64,000 nt of DNA from an uncultured Massilia sp. (GCF_913773735.1 NZ_CAJYEB010000034.1:124001-188000); one strand, 5' to 3'. Numbered from the stretch's first letter, positions 1 to 8,406 are shown. Notes: a model not told the origin generated them from the letters alone. A program made the numbers and translations.

Positions 1-1425
1 AAGACCTACACGCTGCTGGCCATCGGCGACGGCCTGGTCGCCCAGATCCCCTCGCTGATCATCTCGATCGCGGCCGGCATGGTCGTCTCGCGCGTGGCCA
101 GCGACAAGGACGTCGGCGGCCAGGTCATCGGCCAGCTGTTCGCGCGTCCGATGGTCATGTACATCACCGGCGGCATCATCGGCGGCATGGGCCTGATCCC
201 GGGCATGCCGAACCTGGTGTTCCTGCTGCTGGGCAGTACCCTGTTCGGCGCCGGCTACCTGCTGGAAAAGCGCCAGAAGGAGGCAGCGCCGCAAGAGGCG
301 GGCGGTCGTCCGGCCGGCGCCCAGGGCGCGGCCGGCGCCGCGGCGGGTGCGGGCGGCGCCGGCGCCGCCACCGCGCCGGCGGAATCGGAAGAGGCGACCT
401 GGCAGGACGTGATGCCGGTTGACACCCTCGGCCTGGAAGTGGGCTACCGCCTGATCCCGCTGGTCGACAAGGGCCAGAACGGCGAACTGCTCAAGCGTAT
501 CAAGGGCATCCGCAAGAAATTCGCCCAGGAAGTCGGCTTCCTGGCACCGCCGGTGCACATCCGCGACAACCTGGAACTGAAGCCCTCGGCCTACCGCATC
601 ACGCTCAAGGGCGTGGAAGTGGGCAGCGGCGAGGCGATGAATGGCCAGTTCCTGGCGATCAACCCGGGCATGGCCAGCGGCACGCTGCCGGGCCTGGTGA
701 CCACCGATCCGGCGTTCGGCCTGCCGGCGATCTGGATCGACGCCGGCCTGAAGGACGAGGCGCAGAGCATGGGCTATACCGTCGTCGATGCCGGCACCGT
801 GATCGCCACCCACCTGAACCACCTGATCACGACGCATGCCGCCGAACTGCTGGGCCGCATGGAAGTCCAGGCGCTGCTGGACCACCTGGGCAAGGAATCG
901 CCGAAGCTGGTCGAGGACCTGGTACCGAAGGTCGTGTCGCTGTCGACCTTGCAGAAAGTGCTGCAGAACCTGCTGAACGAAGGCGTGCACATCCGTGACA
1001 TGCGCACCGTCATCGAAACGCTGTCGGAGCACGGCGCGAACACGCAGGATGCGAACGACCTGACCACGCTGGTGCGCATCGCGCTGGGCCGTGCCATCGT
1101 CCAGCAACTGTTCCCGGGCACCAATGAGCTGTCGGTGATGACCCTGGACAACCGCCTCGAGCGCCTGCTGGTCCAGGCGCTGAGCGCCGGCGGCGACGGC
1201 ACCGGCATCGAGCCGGGCCTGGCCGACACCATCGTCCAGCAGGCCGCCAATGCGACCCAGCAGCAGGAAGCGATGGGCCTGACCCCGGTGCTGCTGGTGC
1301 CGGGTCCGCTGCGCACGCTGCTGTCGCGCTTCCTGCGTCGCGCGTTGCCGCAATTGAAGGTGCTGTCGCACTCGGAGATTCCGGAAACGAAGACGATCCG
1401 GGTGACGAGCCTGGTGGGGGCTTGA
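1..1425 (+). CDS. flhA: Flagellar export gate protein FlhA (3' part only)
   Basis: FlhA is the large inner-membrane subunit of the flagellar type III export gate. Its cytoplasmic domain docks export chaperones and FliH/FliI. The reading frame is open from base 1, so the start and most membrane segments lie upstream; 474 codons remain. The visible part begins in the conserved stretch IGDGLVAQIPSLIIS, followed by the last membrane helices (about residues 50-80 of this fragment). A Gly/Ala-rich low-complexity linker follows (about 95-125), then the cytoplasmic domain from about residue 135, starting DTLGLEVGYRLIPLVD. The long Gly/Ala linker is unusual but in frame. The stop is followed by a perfect GGGTGGGCAC hairpin. 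Confidence 0.97.
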   Translation, partial: KTYTLLAIGDGLVAQIPSLIISIAAGMVVSRVASDKDVGGQVIGQLFARPMVMYITGGIIGGMGLIPGMPNLVFLLLGSTLFGAGYLLEKRQKEAAPQEAGGRPAGAQGAAGAAAGAGGAGAATAPAESEEATWQDVMPVDTLGLEVGYRLIPLVDKGQNGELLKRIKGIRKKFAQEVGFLAPPVHIRDNLELKPSAYRITLKGVEVGSGEAMNGQFLAINPGMASGTLPGLVTTDPAFGLPAIWIDAGLKDEAQSMGYTVVDAGTVIATHLNHLITTHAAELLGRMEVQALLDHLGKESPKLVEDLVPKVVSLSTLQKVLQNLLNEGVHIRDMRTVIETLSEHGANTQDANDLTTLVRIALGRAIVQQLFPGTNELSVMTLDNRLERLLVQALSAGGDGTGIEPGLADTIVQQAANATQQQEAMGLTPVLLVPGPLRTLLSRFLRRALPQLKVLSHSEIPETKTIRVTSLVGA

Positions 1426-1441
1426 GGATAGGGTAGAAACA

Positions 1442-1464
1442 GGGTGGGCACGGGGTGCCCACCC
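1442..1464. repeat. REP-like hairpin downstream of flhA
   Basis: Perfect inverted repeat GGGTGGGCAC / GTGCCCACCC with a 3-base loop, followed by CTACG. It lies between the convergent flhA and the small membrane-protein gene. There is no U-run, so it is not a classical terminator. It belongs to the same hairpin family as the copies near 7.3, 7.5, 7.6, 16.2 and 64.0 kb. Confidence 0.75.
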
Positions 1465-1507
1465 TACGCCGTTGCGAAGGCGTCGGACGAGTCTGGGGGC
1501 AGCGTGG

Positions 1508-1747
1508 TCAGGACGGCCGCTGGCCCATCCACCATCCTTCCAACCAGATGGCCATGTGGAACAGCAGGCCGCTCACGAACAGGAAGTCCGCCGTGCGTCC
1601 GGTGCGCAGCGCGGCCGCGACGATGCCGGCGACGAGGAGGGCGGTGCGCAGGCCAGGAATACTGCGGTCGAGCGCGCCGCAGCATTGCGCCAGCAGGGCG
1701 ACTGCACCCGGCATGCCGGACTGGTGCTTCGGTAACCTGATTTTCAT
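1508..1747 (-). CDS. Small hypothetical membrane protein
   Basis: 79-residue product that I do not recognise. The start at 1747 is chosen because AAAGG stands at good distance before it, while the upstream in-frame ATG at 1771 has no ribosome site. Two hydrophobic segments are visible: IPGLRTALLVAGIVAAALRT (about residues 32-51) and FLFVSGLLFHMAIWLEGWWM (about 56-75). A basic N-terminus precedes them. It is convergent with flhA and lies alone on the minus strand between flhA and flhF. Its continuous frame, sensible hydrophobicity and ribosome site support a real gene, but no function can be assigned. Confidence 0.5.
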   Translation of the reverse strand: MKIRLPKHQSGMPGAVALLAQCCGALDRSIPGLRTALLVAGIVAAALRTGRTADFLFVSGLLFHMAIWLEGWWMGQRPS

Positions 1748-2122
1748 GTGCCGGCCTTTCGCTGTGACCATGGGGCGGTGTCTGTACGTGTTCAGTATGC
1801 CCGCAACCCATGATAGTTACAATTGGAAAGAATCTATCAACGTCATTAGTTCCCTGCCATCGTCGGCATTCGGTAACAGAATACACTGTTTTATTGCATT
1901 ATTTCTAATATTTCTTGCCTTGATTCTGGCACGCCTTCCGGCCACGGGGCGCACGTTTCTCCATCACGTGACGACTGCGATGTGAATTGAGCGGATTTCC
2001 CCCGCCTTTTCCCCCGATCGTTTCCTGCTGGCATCGTCAATAATCCTATCCATGAATGGGCGTTTGCGCCCGCAAGACAGATTGATAGCGATCAAACCGA
2101 GCCAGCGAAAGCGGAGAACAAG
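1748..2122. other. AT-richer intergenic region before flhF
   Basis: About 375 bases without a convincing gene. Bases 1800-1960 are clearly more AT-rich than the surroundings, as expected of a promoter zone serving the small minus-strand gene and flhF. GATTGATAGCGATC near 2080 resembles the GAATAGC motif seen upstream of flgB and fliE/fliF. TGGCACG near 1929 looks like a sigma-54 -24 element but has no correctly spaced -12 GC. No promoter is assigned. Confidence 0.4.
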
Positions 2123-3565
2123 ATGAACGTGAAGAAATTTACAGCGCCCACATCCCGTGAAGCCCTGCGCAAGGTGCGCGAGGCCCTCGGGCCGGACGCG
2201 GTCATCCTGTCGAACCGTCCGGTCGACGGTGTCGTGGAGATCCTGGCGCTGGACAACGACGACGTCGCCTCGCTGTCGGCGCCGGCTCCCGAATCGGAAA
2301 TGGCCGCGCCGCGTCCCAGCCTGAACGTGCGCGCGGACGACTTCGCCGCACCGGCCCCGGCGCCGCGCCCGTTCGTCCAGGAGCCGGCCGCGCGCGTGCC
2401 GCTGAACCAGCTGTACGGCATCGACGACGACATCCCGGCCCCTACGCCGGCCCCGGCGCCGGCGCCGGCCCCGCAGACCTATGCCAACCGCCGCGCCCCG
2501 CAGGCGGAAGCCCCGGCCTTCGACATGAACGCGATGACCGCGATGATGTCGGCCGCGATCGCCCAAGCCCGCGAGTCGGCGGCCAGCGCCGCCGCCGCCG
2601 AGATGAACGGCATGATGAACGAGCTGCGCGCGATGCGCGGCATGATGGAAACGCAGCTGGCCGAACTGTCCTGGGGCAATACCCAGCAGCGCGAGCCGCA
2701 GAAGGCCGCCGTGCTGCGCGAACTGCTGGCCGCCGGCTTCTCGGCCAGCCTGTCGCGCTACCTGATCGACAAGCTGCCGGCCGGCAAGGATGCCGCCGAA
2801 TCCATGCGCTGGGTCAAGACCGTGCTGGCGCGCAACCTGACCACCATCGCCGACGAGGACGCGATCCTCGACCGCGGCGGCGTGTTCGCCCTGGTCGGCC
2901 CGACCGGCGTCGGCAAGACCACCACCACCGCCAAGCTGGCCGCGCGCTGCGTGATGCGCCACGGCCCGGAAAAGCTGGCGCTGATCACCACCGACGCCTA
3001 CCGTATCGGCGGCCACGAGCAGCTGCGCATCTACGGCAAGATCCTGGGCGTGATGGTGCACTCGGTGAAGGACGAGGCCGACCTGCGCATCGCCCTGAAG
3101 GAACTGCGCAACAAGCACACCGTGCTGATCGACACCATCGGCATGTCGCAGCGCGACCAGATGGTCACCGAGCAGGTCGCCATGCTGACGAATTCCGGCG
3201 CGCACGTGCAGCGCCTGCTGTGCATGAACGCGACCGCCACCAACGAGACGCTGAACGAAGTGGTGCGCTCCTACCAGGGCAGCGGCCTGGCCGGTTGCAT
3301 CATGACCAAGCTGGACGAAGCCGCGTCGATCGGCGGCGTGCTCGACGTAATGATCCGGCAGAAACTGAATCTGTATTACGTCTCGAACGGCCAGCGCGTG
3401 CCGGAAGACCTGCACATGGCCGACCGCGCCATGCTGGTCGACCGCGCCTTCCGCAACAAGCGCGACGCCGCCGCCCAGATCCAGGACAGCGACCTGCCGC
3501 TCATGATGTCCGGCCTGGGCAACCTGAACAACGACCGTTCGCTGCGCGAGGTGTATGTTGGCTAG
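2123..3565 (+). CDS. flhF: SRP-like GTPase FlhF (flagellar placement)
   Basis: FlhF is a signal-recognition-particle-type GTPase that sets the position, and with FlhG the number, of flagella at the cell pole. The 480-residue product has the typical N-terminus MNVKKFTAPTSREALRKVRE. A Pro/Ala-rich linker follows (about 75-145), then a helical N domain and the G domain. G1 is GPTGVGKT at residues 259-266, followed by DAYRIGGHEQL, a G3 element DTIGMSQRDQ (usually DTAG) and TKLDEA for G4. The start has GGAGAACAAG in front. The end overlaps flhG by 11 bases, so the two are translationally coupled. Confidence 0.97.
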   Translation: MNVKKFTAPTSREALRKVREALGPDAVILSNRPVDGVVEILALDNDDVASLSAPAPESEMAAPRPSLNVRADDFAAPAPAPRPFVQEPAARVPLNQLYGIDDDIPAPTPAPAPAPAPQTYANRRAPQAEAPAFDMNAMTAMMSAAIAQARESAASAAAAEMNGMMNELRAMRGMMETQLAELSWGNTQQREPQKAAVLRELLAAGFSASLSRYLIDKLPAGKDAAESMRWVKTVLARNLTTIADEDAILDRGGVFALVGPTGVGKTTTTAKLAARCVMRHGPEKLALITTDAYRIGGHEQLRIYGKILGVMVHSVKDEADLRIALKELRNKHTVLIDTIGMSQRDQMVTEQVAMLTNSGAHVQRLLCMNATATNETLNEVVRSYQGSGLAGCIMTKLDEAASIGGVLDVMIRQKLNLYYVSNGQRVPEDLHMADRAMLVDRAFRNKRDAAAQIQDSDLPLMMSGLGNLNNDRSLREVYVG

Positions 3566-4364
3566 TTTCGACTTCGACCAGGCCGAAGGCCTGCGCCGCA
3601 TGCTGGCGGGCCCCAAGCCGCGCATCGTCACCTTCCTCTCGGCCACCGCCTCGGACGACAAGGGCGCCATGCTGGTCAACCTGGGCGCTTCGCTGGTCCA
3701 GTCCGGCAACGACGTGGTGATCGTCGACGCCTGCCGGCGCGACTACGGCGTCGCCCGGCGCCTGGGCGTGGACCATGGCGGCAGCCTGCTGCAGGTGGCG
3801 CGCCAGGAGTGCGCGCTGAACCAGGTGGTGCACCAGGTGCCGCAGGGCTTTTCGGTGGTACGGATGGGGCAGCCGACGGTGGACGGCGCCGAAGTGCGCC
3901 GCCTCGCCAACGCCTTCGACGTGCTGGTCAAGCAGTCGGCCGGCAGCATCGTGATCGTCGACGGCGAGTTCGCCGAGGACGACGGTTTTCCGATCCCGCT
4001 GATGGATTCGTCCGAGATCGTCGTGCAGGTGTCGACCAGCGCCACCTCGATCACCAACGCCTATGCGCTGGTCAAGCGCCTGTCGCAGCACCTGGGACGC
4101 CGTCCGTTCGGCATCCTGGTCACCGGCGCGACCGAAGCCGAAGCCAAGGTGGTATACGATAATATGTCATCTGCGGCAACTCGTTACCTCGCGGTAACGT
4201 TGAGCTCCATGGGCTCGGTACCGGCGGACGAATACCTGCACCGCGCCGCGCGCCTGGGGCGAGCCGTGGTGGATGCGTTCCCGCTGGCCGGGGCCTCGGT
4301 GGCATTCCGCCGCCTGGCCGGGCGCTTCGCCGGTGCCGGCATGCAGCAGGGACGCGCCGCCTGA
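3555..4364 (+). CDS. flhG: FlhG/FleN-like MinD-family protein with degenerate P-loop
   Basis: By position directly after flhF this is FlhG (FleN), the MinD-type ATPase that limits flagellar number and controls FlhF. The 269-residue product keeps the family layout: an N-terminal strand (PRIVTFLSATAS), a VNLGASLVQSG helix, VVIVDA, and a basic amphipathic C-terminal helix (VAFRRLAGRFAG) that could bind membrane. However, the expected deviant Walker A motif, GKGGVGK[TS], reads ATASDDKGA. The signature lysine and the glycines are gone. The switch regions (VDACRRDYG, VDGEFAEDDG) also lack the usual DADxG and DTxAG spellings. ATP hydrolysis is therefore doubtful. An unrelated MinD-like protein is unlikely given the context. 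Confidence 0.88.
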   Translation: MLASFDFDQAEGLRRMLAGPKPRIVTFLSATASDDKGAMLVNLGASLVQSGNDVVIVDACRRDYGVARRLGVDHGGSLLQVARQECALNQVVHQVPQGFSVVRMGQPTVDGAEVRRLANAFDVLVKQSAGSIVIVDGEFAEDDGFPIPLMDSSEIVVQVSTSATSITNAYALVKRLSQHLGRRPFGILVTGATEAEAKVVYDNMSSAATRYLAVTLSSMGSVPADEYLHRAARLGRAVVDAFPLAGASVAFRRLAGRFAGAGMQQGRAA

Positions 4365-4408
4365 GGGTTTCCCCGGGAGGCGGCAATGATTGAACGGATA
4401 CGGGACTT

Positions 4409-5131
4409 ATGTACACGGCCAAAGGGACAGCGGACAAGAATTCTTTACTGACGGTGCACATGCCGTTGGTCAAGCGTCTCGCGCACCACATGAAGGCCAA
4501 GCTTCCGCCGTCCGTCGAAGTGGACGACCTGATCCAGGCCGGCATGATGGGCCTGCTCGACGCGATCAACCGCTACGAGGAAAACCAGGGCGCGCAGTTC
4601 GAGACCTATGCCGTGCTGCGCATCCGCGGCGCCATGCTCGACGAGCTGCGCAACAGCGACTGGATGCCGCGCTCGACGCGTTCGAACATGCGCAAGGTCG
4701 AACAGGCCATGGCCACGCTGCAGCAGCAGCTGGGCCGTCCGCCCAGCGAATCCGAGGTGGCCAAGTCCCTCAAGCTGTCGCTGGCCGACTACCAGGAAAT
4801 GCTGGGCGATTCGGGCGGCCACCAGCTGGTCTACTACGAGGATTTCCATGACGATGCCGACGGCAACGACAGCTTCCTCGACCGCTACGCGGTGGACGAC
4901 GACGATCCGCTCAAGAGCCTGCTCGACACCGACTTCCGCCAGACCGTCATCGACGCGATCGACGCGCTGCCGCCGCGCGAGAAGATGCTGATGGGCCTGT
5001 ACTACGAGGAAGAGCTGAACCTCAAGGAAATCGGCGCCGTCATGGGCGTGTCCGAGTCGCGCGTCTCGCAGTTGCACACCCAGGCCGTGGCGCGCCTGCG
5101 CGCCTACCTGAAGGAGCGTGCGTGGACCTGA
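4409..5131 (+). CDS. fliA: Flagellar sigma factor 28 (FliA)
   Basis: FliA directs RNA polymerase to late flagellar promoters and is held back by FlgM until the hook is finished. The 240-residue protein has normal length. Region 2 is plain (VDDLIQAGMMGLLDAINRYE, then FETYAVLRIRGAMLDELR), and the C-terminal region 4 helix-turn-helix is KEIGAVMGVSESRVSQLHT. It follows flhG by 44 bases and overlaps the next stator gene by 10 bases, indicating an flhF-flhG-fliA-mot operon. Matching sigma-28 promoters are visible in this window upstream of flgM, flgK and fliC. Confidence 0.97.
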   Translation: MYTAKGTADKNSLLTVHMPLVKRLAHHMKAKLPPSVEVDDLIQAGMMGLLDAINRYEENQGAQFETYAVLRIRGAMLDELRNSDWMPRSTRSNMRKVEQAMATLQQQLGRPPSESEVAKSLKLSLADYQEMLGDSGGHQLVYYEDFHDDADGNDSFLDRYAVDDDDPLKSLLDTDFRQTVIDAIDALPPREKMLMGLYYEEELNLKEIGAVMGVSESRVSQLHTQAVARLRAYLKERAWT

Positions 5132-5865
5132 CCAGCCTGCTGGGTCTCGCGCTGGCGCTGGCCGGCATCGTCGTCGGGCACACGCTCGACGGCGGCAAGT
5201 TTTCCTCCCTGGTCCAGCCGGCCGCGTTCGCGATCGTCGTGATCGGCACCTTCGGCGCCGTGCTGTTGCAGAGCAAGCGCAAGGCCTTCCTGCGCGGCGT
5301 GCGCATGCTGCGCTGGGTGTTCTTTCCGCCGCCCGACCGCCGCCAGCAGCTGGCGCGCGAAATCAATCTGTGGAGCCTGTCGGCGCGGCGCGACGGCCTG
5401 CTGTCGCTCGAGCAGTACATGGCCAAGGCCGACCCGTTCATCCAGAAGGGCCTGCGGCTGGTGGTGGACGGCATCGCGCCCGACAAGATCCGCAGCCTGA
5501 TGCACACCGAGATCAACACCTACGAATTCCGCGAGCGCCAGGCCGCGCGCATCTGGGAATCGGCGGCCGGCTACGCGCCCACGGTGGGCATCCTGGGCGC
5601 CGTGCTGGGCCTGATCCACGTGATGGAAAACCTCAGCGACCCGTCGCGCCTGGGCGCCGGCATCGCCGTCGCCTTCGTGTCCACCGTGTACGGCGTGGGC
5701 CTGGCGAACCTGTTCTTCTACCCGGCCGGGAACAAGATCAAGGGCATCGTCACCGAGCGCGTGGCCCAGTACGAGATCCTGGCCGACGTGTTCCACGACC
5801 TGGCCACGGGCGACTACACGCGCGTCATCGAGGAGCGCATCGGCTGCCTGCTCAGCGAGCCCTGA
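5122..5865 (+). CDS. motC: Flagellar stator protein, MotA/MotC type
   Basis: Proton-channel subunit of the flagellar stator, inner membrane. The 247-residue product starts with GTG inside the end of fliA. Features are an N-terminal helix (LLGLALALAGIVVG), a second helix (FAIVVIGTFGAVLL), a cytoplasmic region with the charged cluster that meets FliG, and two late helices around GYAPTVGILGAVLGLIH and GAGIAVAFVSTVYGVGLANLFF. These carry the conserved prolines and TVYG. Placement next to fliA resembles the Pseudomonas motCD arrangement, so I name it MotC-type. Whether a separate motAB pair exists elsewhere cannot be seen. Confidence 0.9.
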   Translation: MDLTSLLGLALALAGIVVGHTLDGGKFSSLVQPAAFAIVVIGTFGAVLLQSKRKAFLRGVRMLRWVFFPPPDRRQQLAREINLWSLSARRDGLLSLEQYMAKADPFIQKGLRLVVDGIAPDKIRSLMHTEINTYEFRERQAARIWESAAGYAPTVGILGAVLGLIHVMENLSDPSRLGAGIAVAFVSTVYGVGLANLFFYPAGNKIKGIVTERVAQYEILADVFHDLATGDYTRVIEERIGCLLSEP

Positions 5866-5870
5866 CCGCC

Positions 5871-6614
5871 ATGGCGCGCCGCAAGCCCTACCAGCAGGAC
5901 GAGGACAACCACGAGCGCTGGCTGATCTCCTACGCCGACTTCATCACGCTGCTGTTCGCCTTCTTCGTCGTGATGTACGCGGTCTCCGTCGTCAACATCG
6001 GCAAGTACACGGTGCTGTCGGAAGCGCTGGGCGATGCCTTCGGCGGCCGCGGCGCCGCCAGCACGACCAATACCCAGGTCGAGCTGGAAGCGCTGCCGCT
6101 GTCGAACATCATCGCCCGCAAGCGCGCCGAGGCCGCCAAGCGCGACCGCGAGCGCCTGGACCTGCTGGCGCGCAAGCTCGACAGCGTGATGGCGCCGCTG
6201 GTGCGCAGCGGGAAGGTGCGCGTGACGCAGACCGCGCGCGGCGTCACCATCGAGATCAATGCCAGCGTGCTGTTCGACGAAGGCCAGGCCGCGCTGGGCG
6301 CGAACGCGCGCGAGACGCTGCAGGCGGTGGCCGAGGTCATGAAGGACGATCCGCACGCGATCGAGGTCGAGGGCCATACCGACGACAGGCCGATCAGCAA
6401 CCCCTCGTTCCCGTCCAACTGGGAACTGTCGGCGGCGCGCGCCAGCACCGTGGTGCGCCTGTTCGCCGAGAGCGGCGTGCCGGAGCGCCGCCTGGCCGCC
6501 GTCGGGCGCGCCGCCAACGTCCCGCTCGCGCCCAACACCGACGAGGCGGGCAGGGCGCGCAACCGGCGCGTGGCCATCACCATCCTCACCGGCGAGCCGC
6601 CCGCCGCACCGTAG
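5871..6614 (+). CDS. motD: Flagellar stator protein, MotB/MotD type (OmpA-like)
   Basis: Peptidoglycan-anchoring stator subunit, partner of the preceding MotA-type protein and separated from it by 5 bases. The frame is open further upstream, but MARRKPYQQDEDNHERW is the correct N-terminus, giving 247 residues. The single membrane helix SYADFITLLFAFFVVMYAVS carries the proton-binding aspartate (residue 23). The periplasmic part has a linker and an OmpA/MotB domain with VEGHTDDRPIS and NWELSAARA. No stop or frameshift. The gene ends the flhF-to-mot run. No chemotaxis gene follows. Confidence 0.92.
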   Translation: MARRKPYQQDEDNHERWLISYADFITLLFAFFVVMYAVSVVNIGKYTVLSEALGDAFGGRGAASTTNTQVELEALPLSNIIARKRAEAAKRDRERLDLLARKLDSVMAPLVRSGKVRVTQTARGVTIEINASVLFDEGQAALGANARETLQAVAEVMKDDPHAIEVEGHTDDRPISNPSFPSNWELSAARASTVVRLFAESGVPERRLAAVGRAANVPLAPNTDEAGRARNRRVAITILTGEPPAAP

Positions 6615-6722
6615 GGCGCGATCGTTCCCCGCGCATCGCATAAAATGATGTCCGTCATTGCACAATCGGGCGCGCCGCTCGTCCGTTCGTGCGCATAATC
6701 GAAACCCGAACACGGAGTCTGC

Positions 6723-7229
6723 ATGCAAAGAAGAACGATCCTGTGCACCGCCCTGGCCTTCGCGCTGGCCGGCTGCGCGGCCCACGAACCGGGCAAGGAA
6801 CACCAAGGAAACCAAGCGATGAACCTGCACGCCATCCTGAGCGTCGACGCCAGCCACGACAAGGTGCTGGCCACGCTGCGTTTCGAGAACCGCGGCGAGC
6901 GCCGCGTGTGGCTGCCGAACGCCGCCGCCGCCGACACGCGCCTGACCAACCGCCTGTTCGAACTGCGCGAGCACCCGGGCGGGGCCGAGGTCGCCTACCT
7001 GGGCCCGATGGTCAAGCGCCTGCCGTTCACGGCCGCCGACTACGTCGAACTGGCCCCGCATTCCGCGCACACGCACACCATCGACATCACCCGCTACTAC
7101 GCCTTCAAGCCGGGCCAGCACACCTACGAGATCCGCTGGAACGGCCTGGCCCTGGCCGACGCGAAGCAGCTCGACGCCTTCACCGAGGTGGCGGCGGCGC
7201 CGGTGATGTTCACGCACACGGCGCCTTGA
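6723..7229 (+). CDS. Lipoprotein resembling the N-terminal domain of the nearby M35 peptidase
   Basis: 168 residues with a lipoprotein signal MQRRTILCTALAFALAGC (lipobox LAGC, cysteine 18), so it is probably membrane anchored. A GGAG site stands before the start. The mature part reads as a beta-rich domain: LFELREH, VAYLGPMVKRLP, DYVELAPHSAHTH, YEIRW. The same succession of elements occurs in residues about 60-160 of the M35-type peptidase 2 kb away (LFEVMRDG, VPYLGIQAKRPAP, DYIALAPGAS, YSVRW). It therefore looks like a free-standing copy of that peptidase's N-terminal domain. Function unknown; an inhibitor or pro-domain-like role is only a guess. Confidence 0.75.
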   Translation: MQRRTILCTALAFALAGCAAHEPGKEHQGNQAMNLHAILSVDASHDKVLATLRFENRGERRVWLPNAAAADTRLTNRLFELREHPGGAEVAYLGPMVKRLPFTAADYVELAPHSAHTHTIDITRYYAFKPGQHTYEIRWNGLALADAKQLDAFTEVAAAPVMFTHTAP

Positions 7230-7289
7230 TGGCCGGGTGCCACGGGCGCTGACCCGGCTTTCAACCCGCCGCTTGCCCCAGGCGTCGTC

Positions 7290-7527
7290 GTAGGGTGGAC
7301 GGGTCTCCCGTCCACGCGTTCGACCGGCTTAGGCAGGCCGCACGGTCGACCGGCGTGGGCAGGCCGCACGGCCGACCGGCGTAGGCAGGCCGCACGGCCG
7401 ACCGGCATAGGCAGGCCGCACGGCCGACCAGCGTAGGCAGGCCGCACGGTCGACCGGCGTAGGGCAGGCCGCACGGTCGACCGCACGTCGCCTGGACGCG
7501 TGGACGGCGCAGCCGTCCACCCTACGC
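7290..7527. repeat. 26-bp tandem repeat array between two hairpins
   Basis: Six near-identical units of 26 bases (the last has 27) run from 7321 to 7477. Unit consensus is CGACCGGCGTAGGCAGG followed by CCGCACGG and C or T. The array is bracketed by two palindromes of the REP-like family: GTGGACGGG/CCCGTCCAC at 7295-7315 and GTGGACGGC/GCCGTCCAC at 7500-7520, with TAGGGTG and CACCCTA on the outer sides. The whole structure lies between the convergent lipoprotein and TauE/SafE genes. The region 7230-7614 holds nothing else coding. Confidence 0.85.
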
Positions 7528-7575
7528 AACACCGTCGCACGGCGTCGTGACGGCCTGGTGCGCAAAAAACCGTAG

Positions 7576-7596
7576 GGTGCGCACCCCGTGCGCACC
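7576..7596. repeat. REP-like hairpin GGTGCGCAC
   Basis: Perfect 9-base inverted repeat GGTGCGCAC / GTGCGCACC with a CCC loop, preceded by CGTAG. It sits just past the 3' end of the minus-strand TauE/SafE gene and matches the copies at 16180 and 16269. Confidence 0.7.
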
Positions 7597-7614
7597 ACCC
7601 GCAAGCACGGCCGC

Positions 7615-8361
7615 TCACCCCACCGCCCTGGCCAGCAACCCCACCCCGCTCGCCACCAGCAGCACGTTCAGCACTGCAAACAGCTGCGCGCGTCCTAGCC
7701 GCAGGTCGATGCGCCGCCCCGCCAGCACCCCCAGCAGCACGGCCGGCACGAAGCACAGGGCCGTCAGCAGCAGGCGCGCATCCAGGAGGCCGAGCGACAG
7801 GCACAGCACGATGCGCCACACCGTCGACAGCGCGATCAGGACCGCCTGCGTCGCGCGGAACGCGCTGCGGTTCTCGAGCCGGCGTTCCAGCCAGGCCGCG
7901 TAGACGAAGCCGCCGCTGCCGAACAGCCCGCCCAGCAACCCGCCGAACAGCCCGTGCAGGAACGGCCAGCGCGGCGCCCGCGCGGTATTGCCGGGCCGCG
8001 CCAGCAGGCCGCGCAGGCCCTGGCCGGCGACGAACAGGCCCAGCGCGGCGAGCGTGAACGCGGTGCCGGCGCGCGCCAGGACCGTGATGCCGAGGCATTG
8101 CCCGGCCAGCATGCCCGGGAACAGGTGCCGGAACTCGGTCCAGGCGACGTCGCGGCGCGCGCGCCAGCCGCGCGTGGCGGCACCGAAGAAGTCGAGCAGC
8201 GCCAGCAGCGGGATCACGCGGCTGGGCGCCATCACCATGGCCAGCGGCCCGCTGGCGACCAGGGCGGAACCGAAGCCGACCAGCGTGAAGACGGCATAGG
8301 CGACGGCCACCGCGGCGGCGGCCAGGAACAGGGAAAGCGGGTCGGCGACGAGCATGTCCAT
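7615..8361 (-). CDS. TauE/SafE-family membrane transporter
   Basis: 248-residue polytopic membrane protein of the sulfite-exporter/anion-permease TauE/SafE family (family known to move sulfonates, sulfite or other organic anions). The N-terminal half has LVGFGSALVASGPLAMVMAP and the repeat half has HGLFGGLLGGLFGSGGFVYAAWL. These duplicated glycine-rich elements define the family. About eight membrane helices can be read. It is transcribed away from a LysR gene 92 bases upstream, which probably regulates it. The substrate cannot be told from sequence. Confidence 0.85.
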   Translation of the reverse strand: MDMLVADPLSLFLAAAAVAVAYAVFTLVGFGSALVASGPLAMVMAPSRVIPLLALLDFFGAATRGWRARRDVAWTEFRHLFPGMLAGQCLGITVLARAGTAFTLAALGLFVAGQGLRGLLARPGNTARAPRWPFLHGLFGGLLGGLFGSGGFVYAAWLERRLENRSAFRATQAVLIALSTVWRIVLCLSLGLLDARLLLTALCFVPAVLLGVLAGRRIDLRLGRAQLFAVLNVLLVASGVGLLARAVG

Positions 8362-8406
8362 TCAGCGAAACCTCGAAACAGGGCGTTTCATTCTCGGCCG
8401 CGCTGC

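Noticed and set aside
1925..1945. Perfect sigma-54 -24 element TGGCACG upstream of flhF
   Set aside because: The -12 position does not show GC at the required distance (CCGGCC is off by one), and no other sigma-54 promoter was found in the window.
1964..3709. Long minus-strand frames opposite flhF, spoT, fliF and other genes
   Set aside because: High GC content produces long antisense frames. Their translations are rich in His, Arg, Gly and Val without family features, while the sense frames encode clear flagellar or housekeeping proteins.
7329..7604. Open frame across the 26-bp tandem repeats encoding a GRPCGLP-like repeat protein
   Set aside because: It arises from the repeat itself, has no ribosome site, and breaks at the 27-base last unit.
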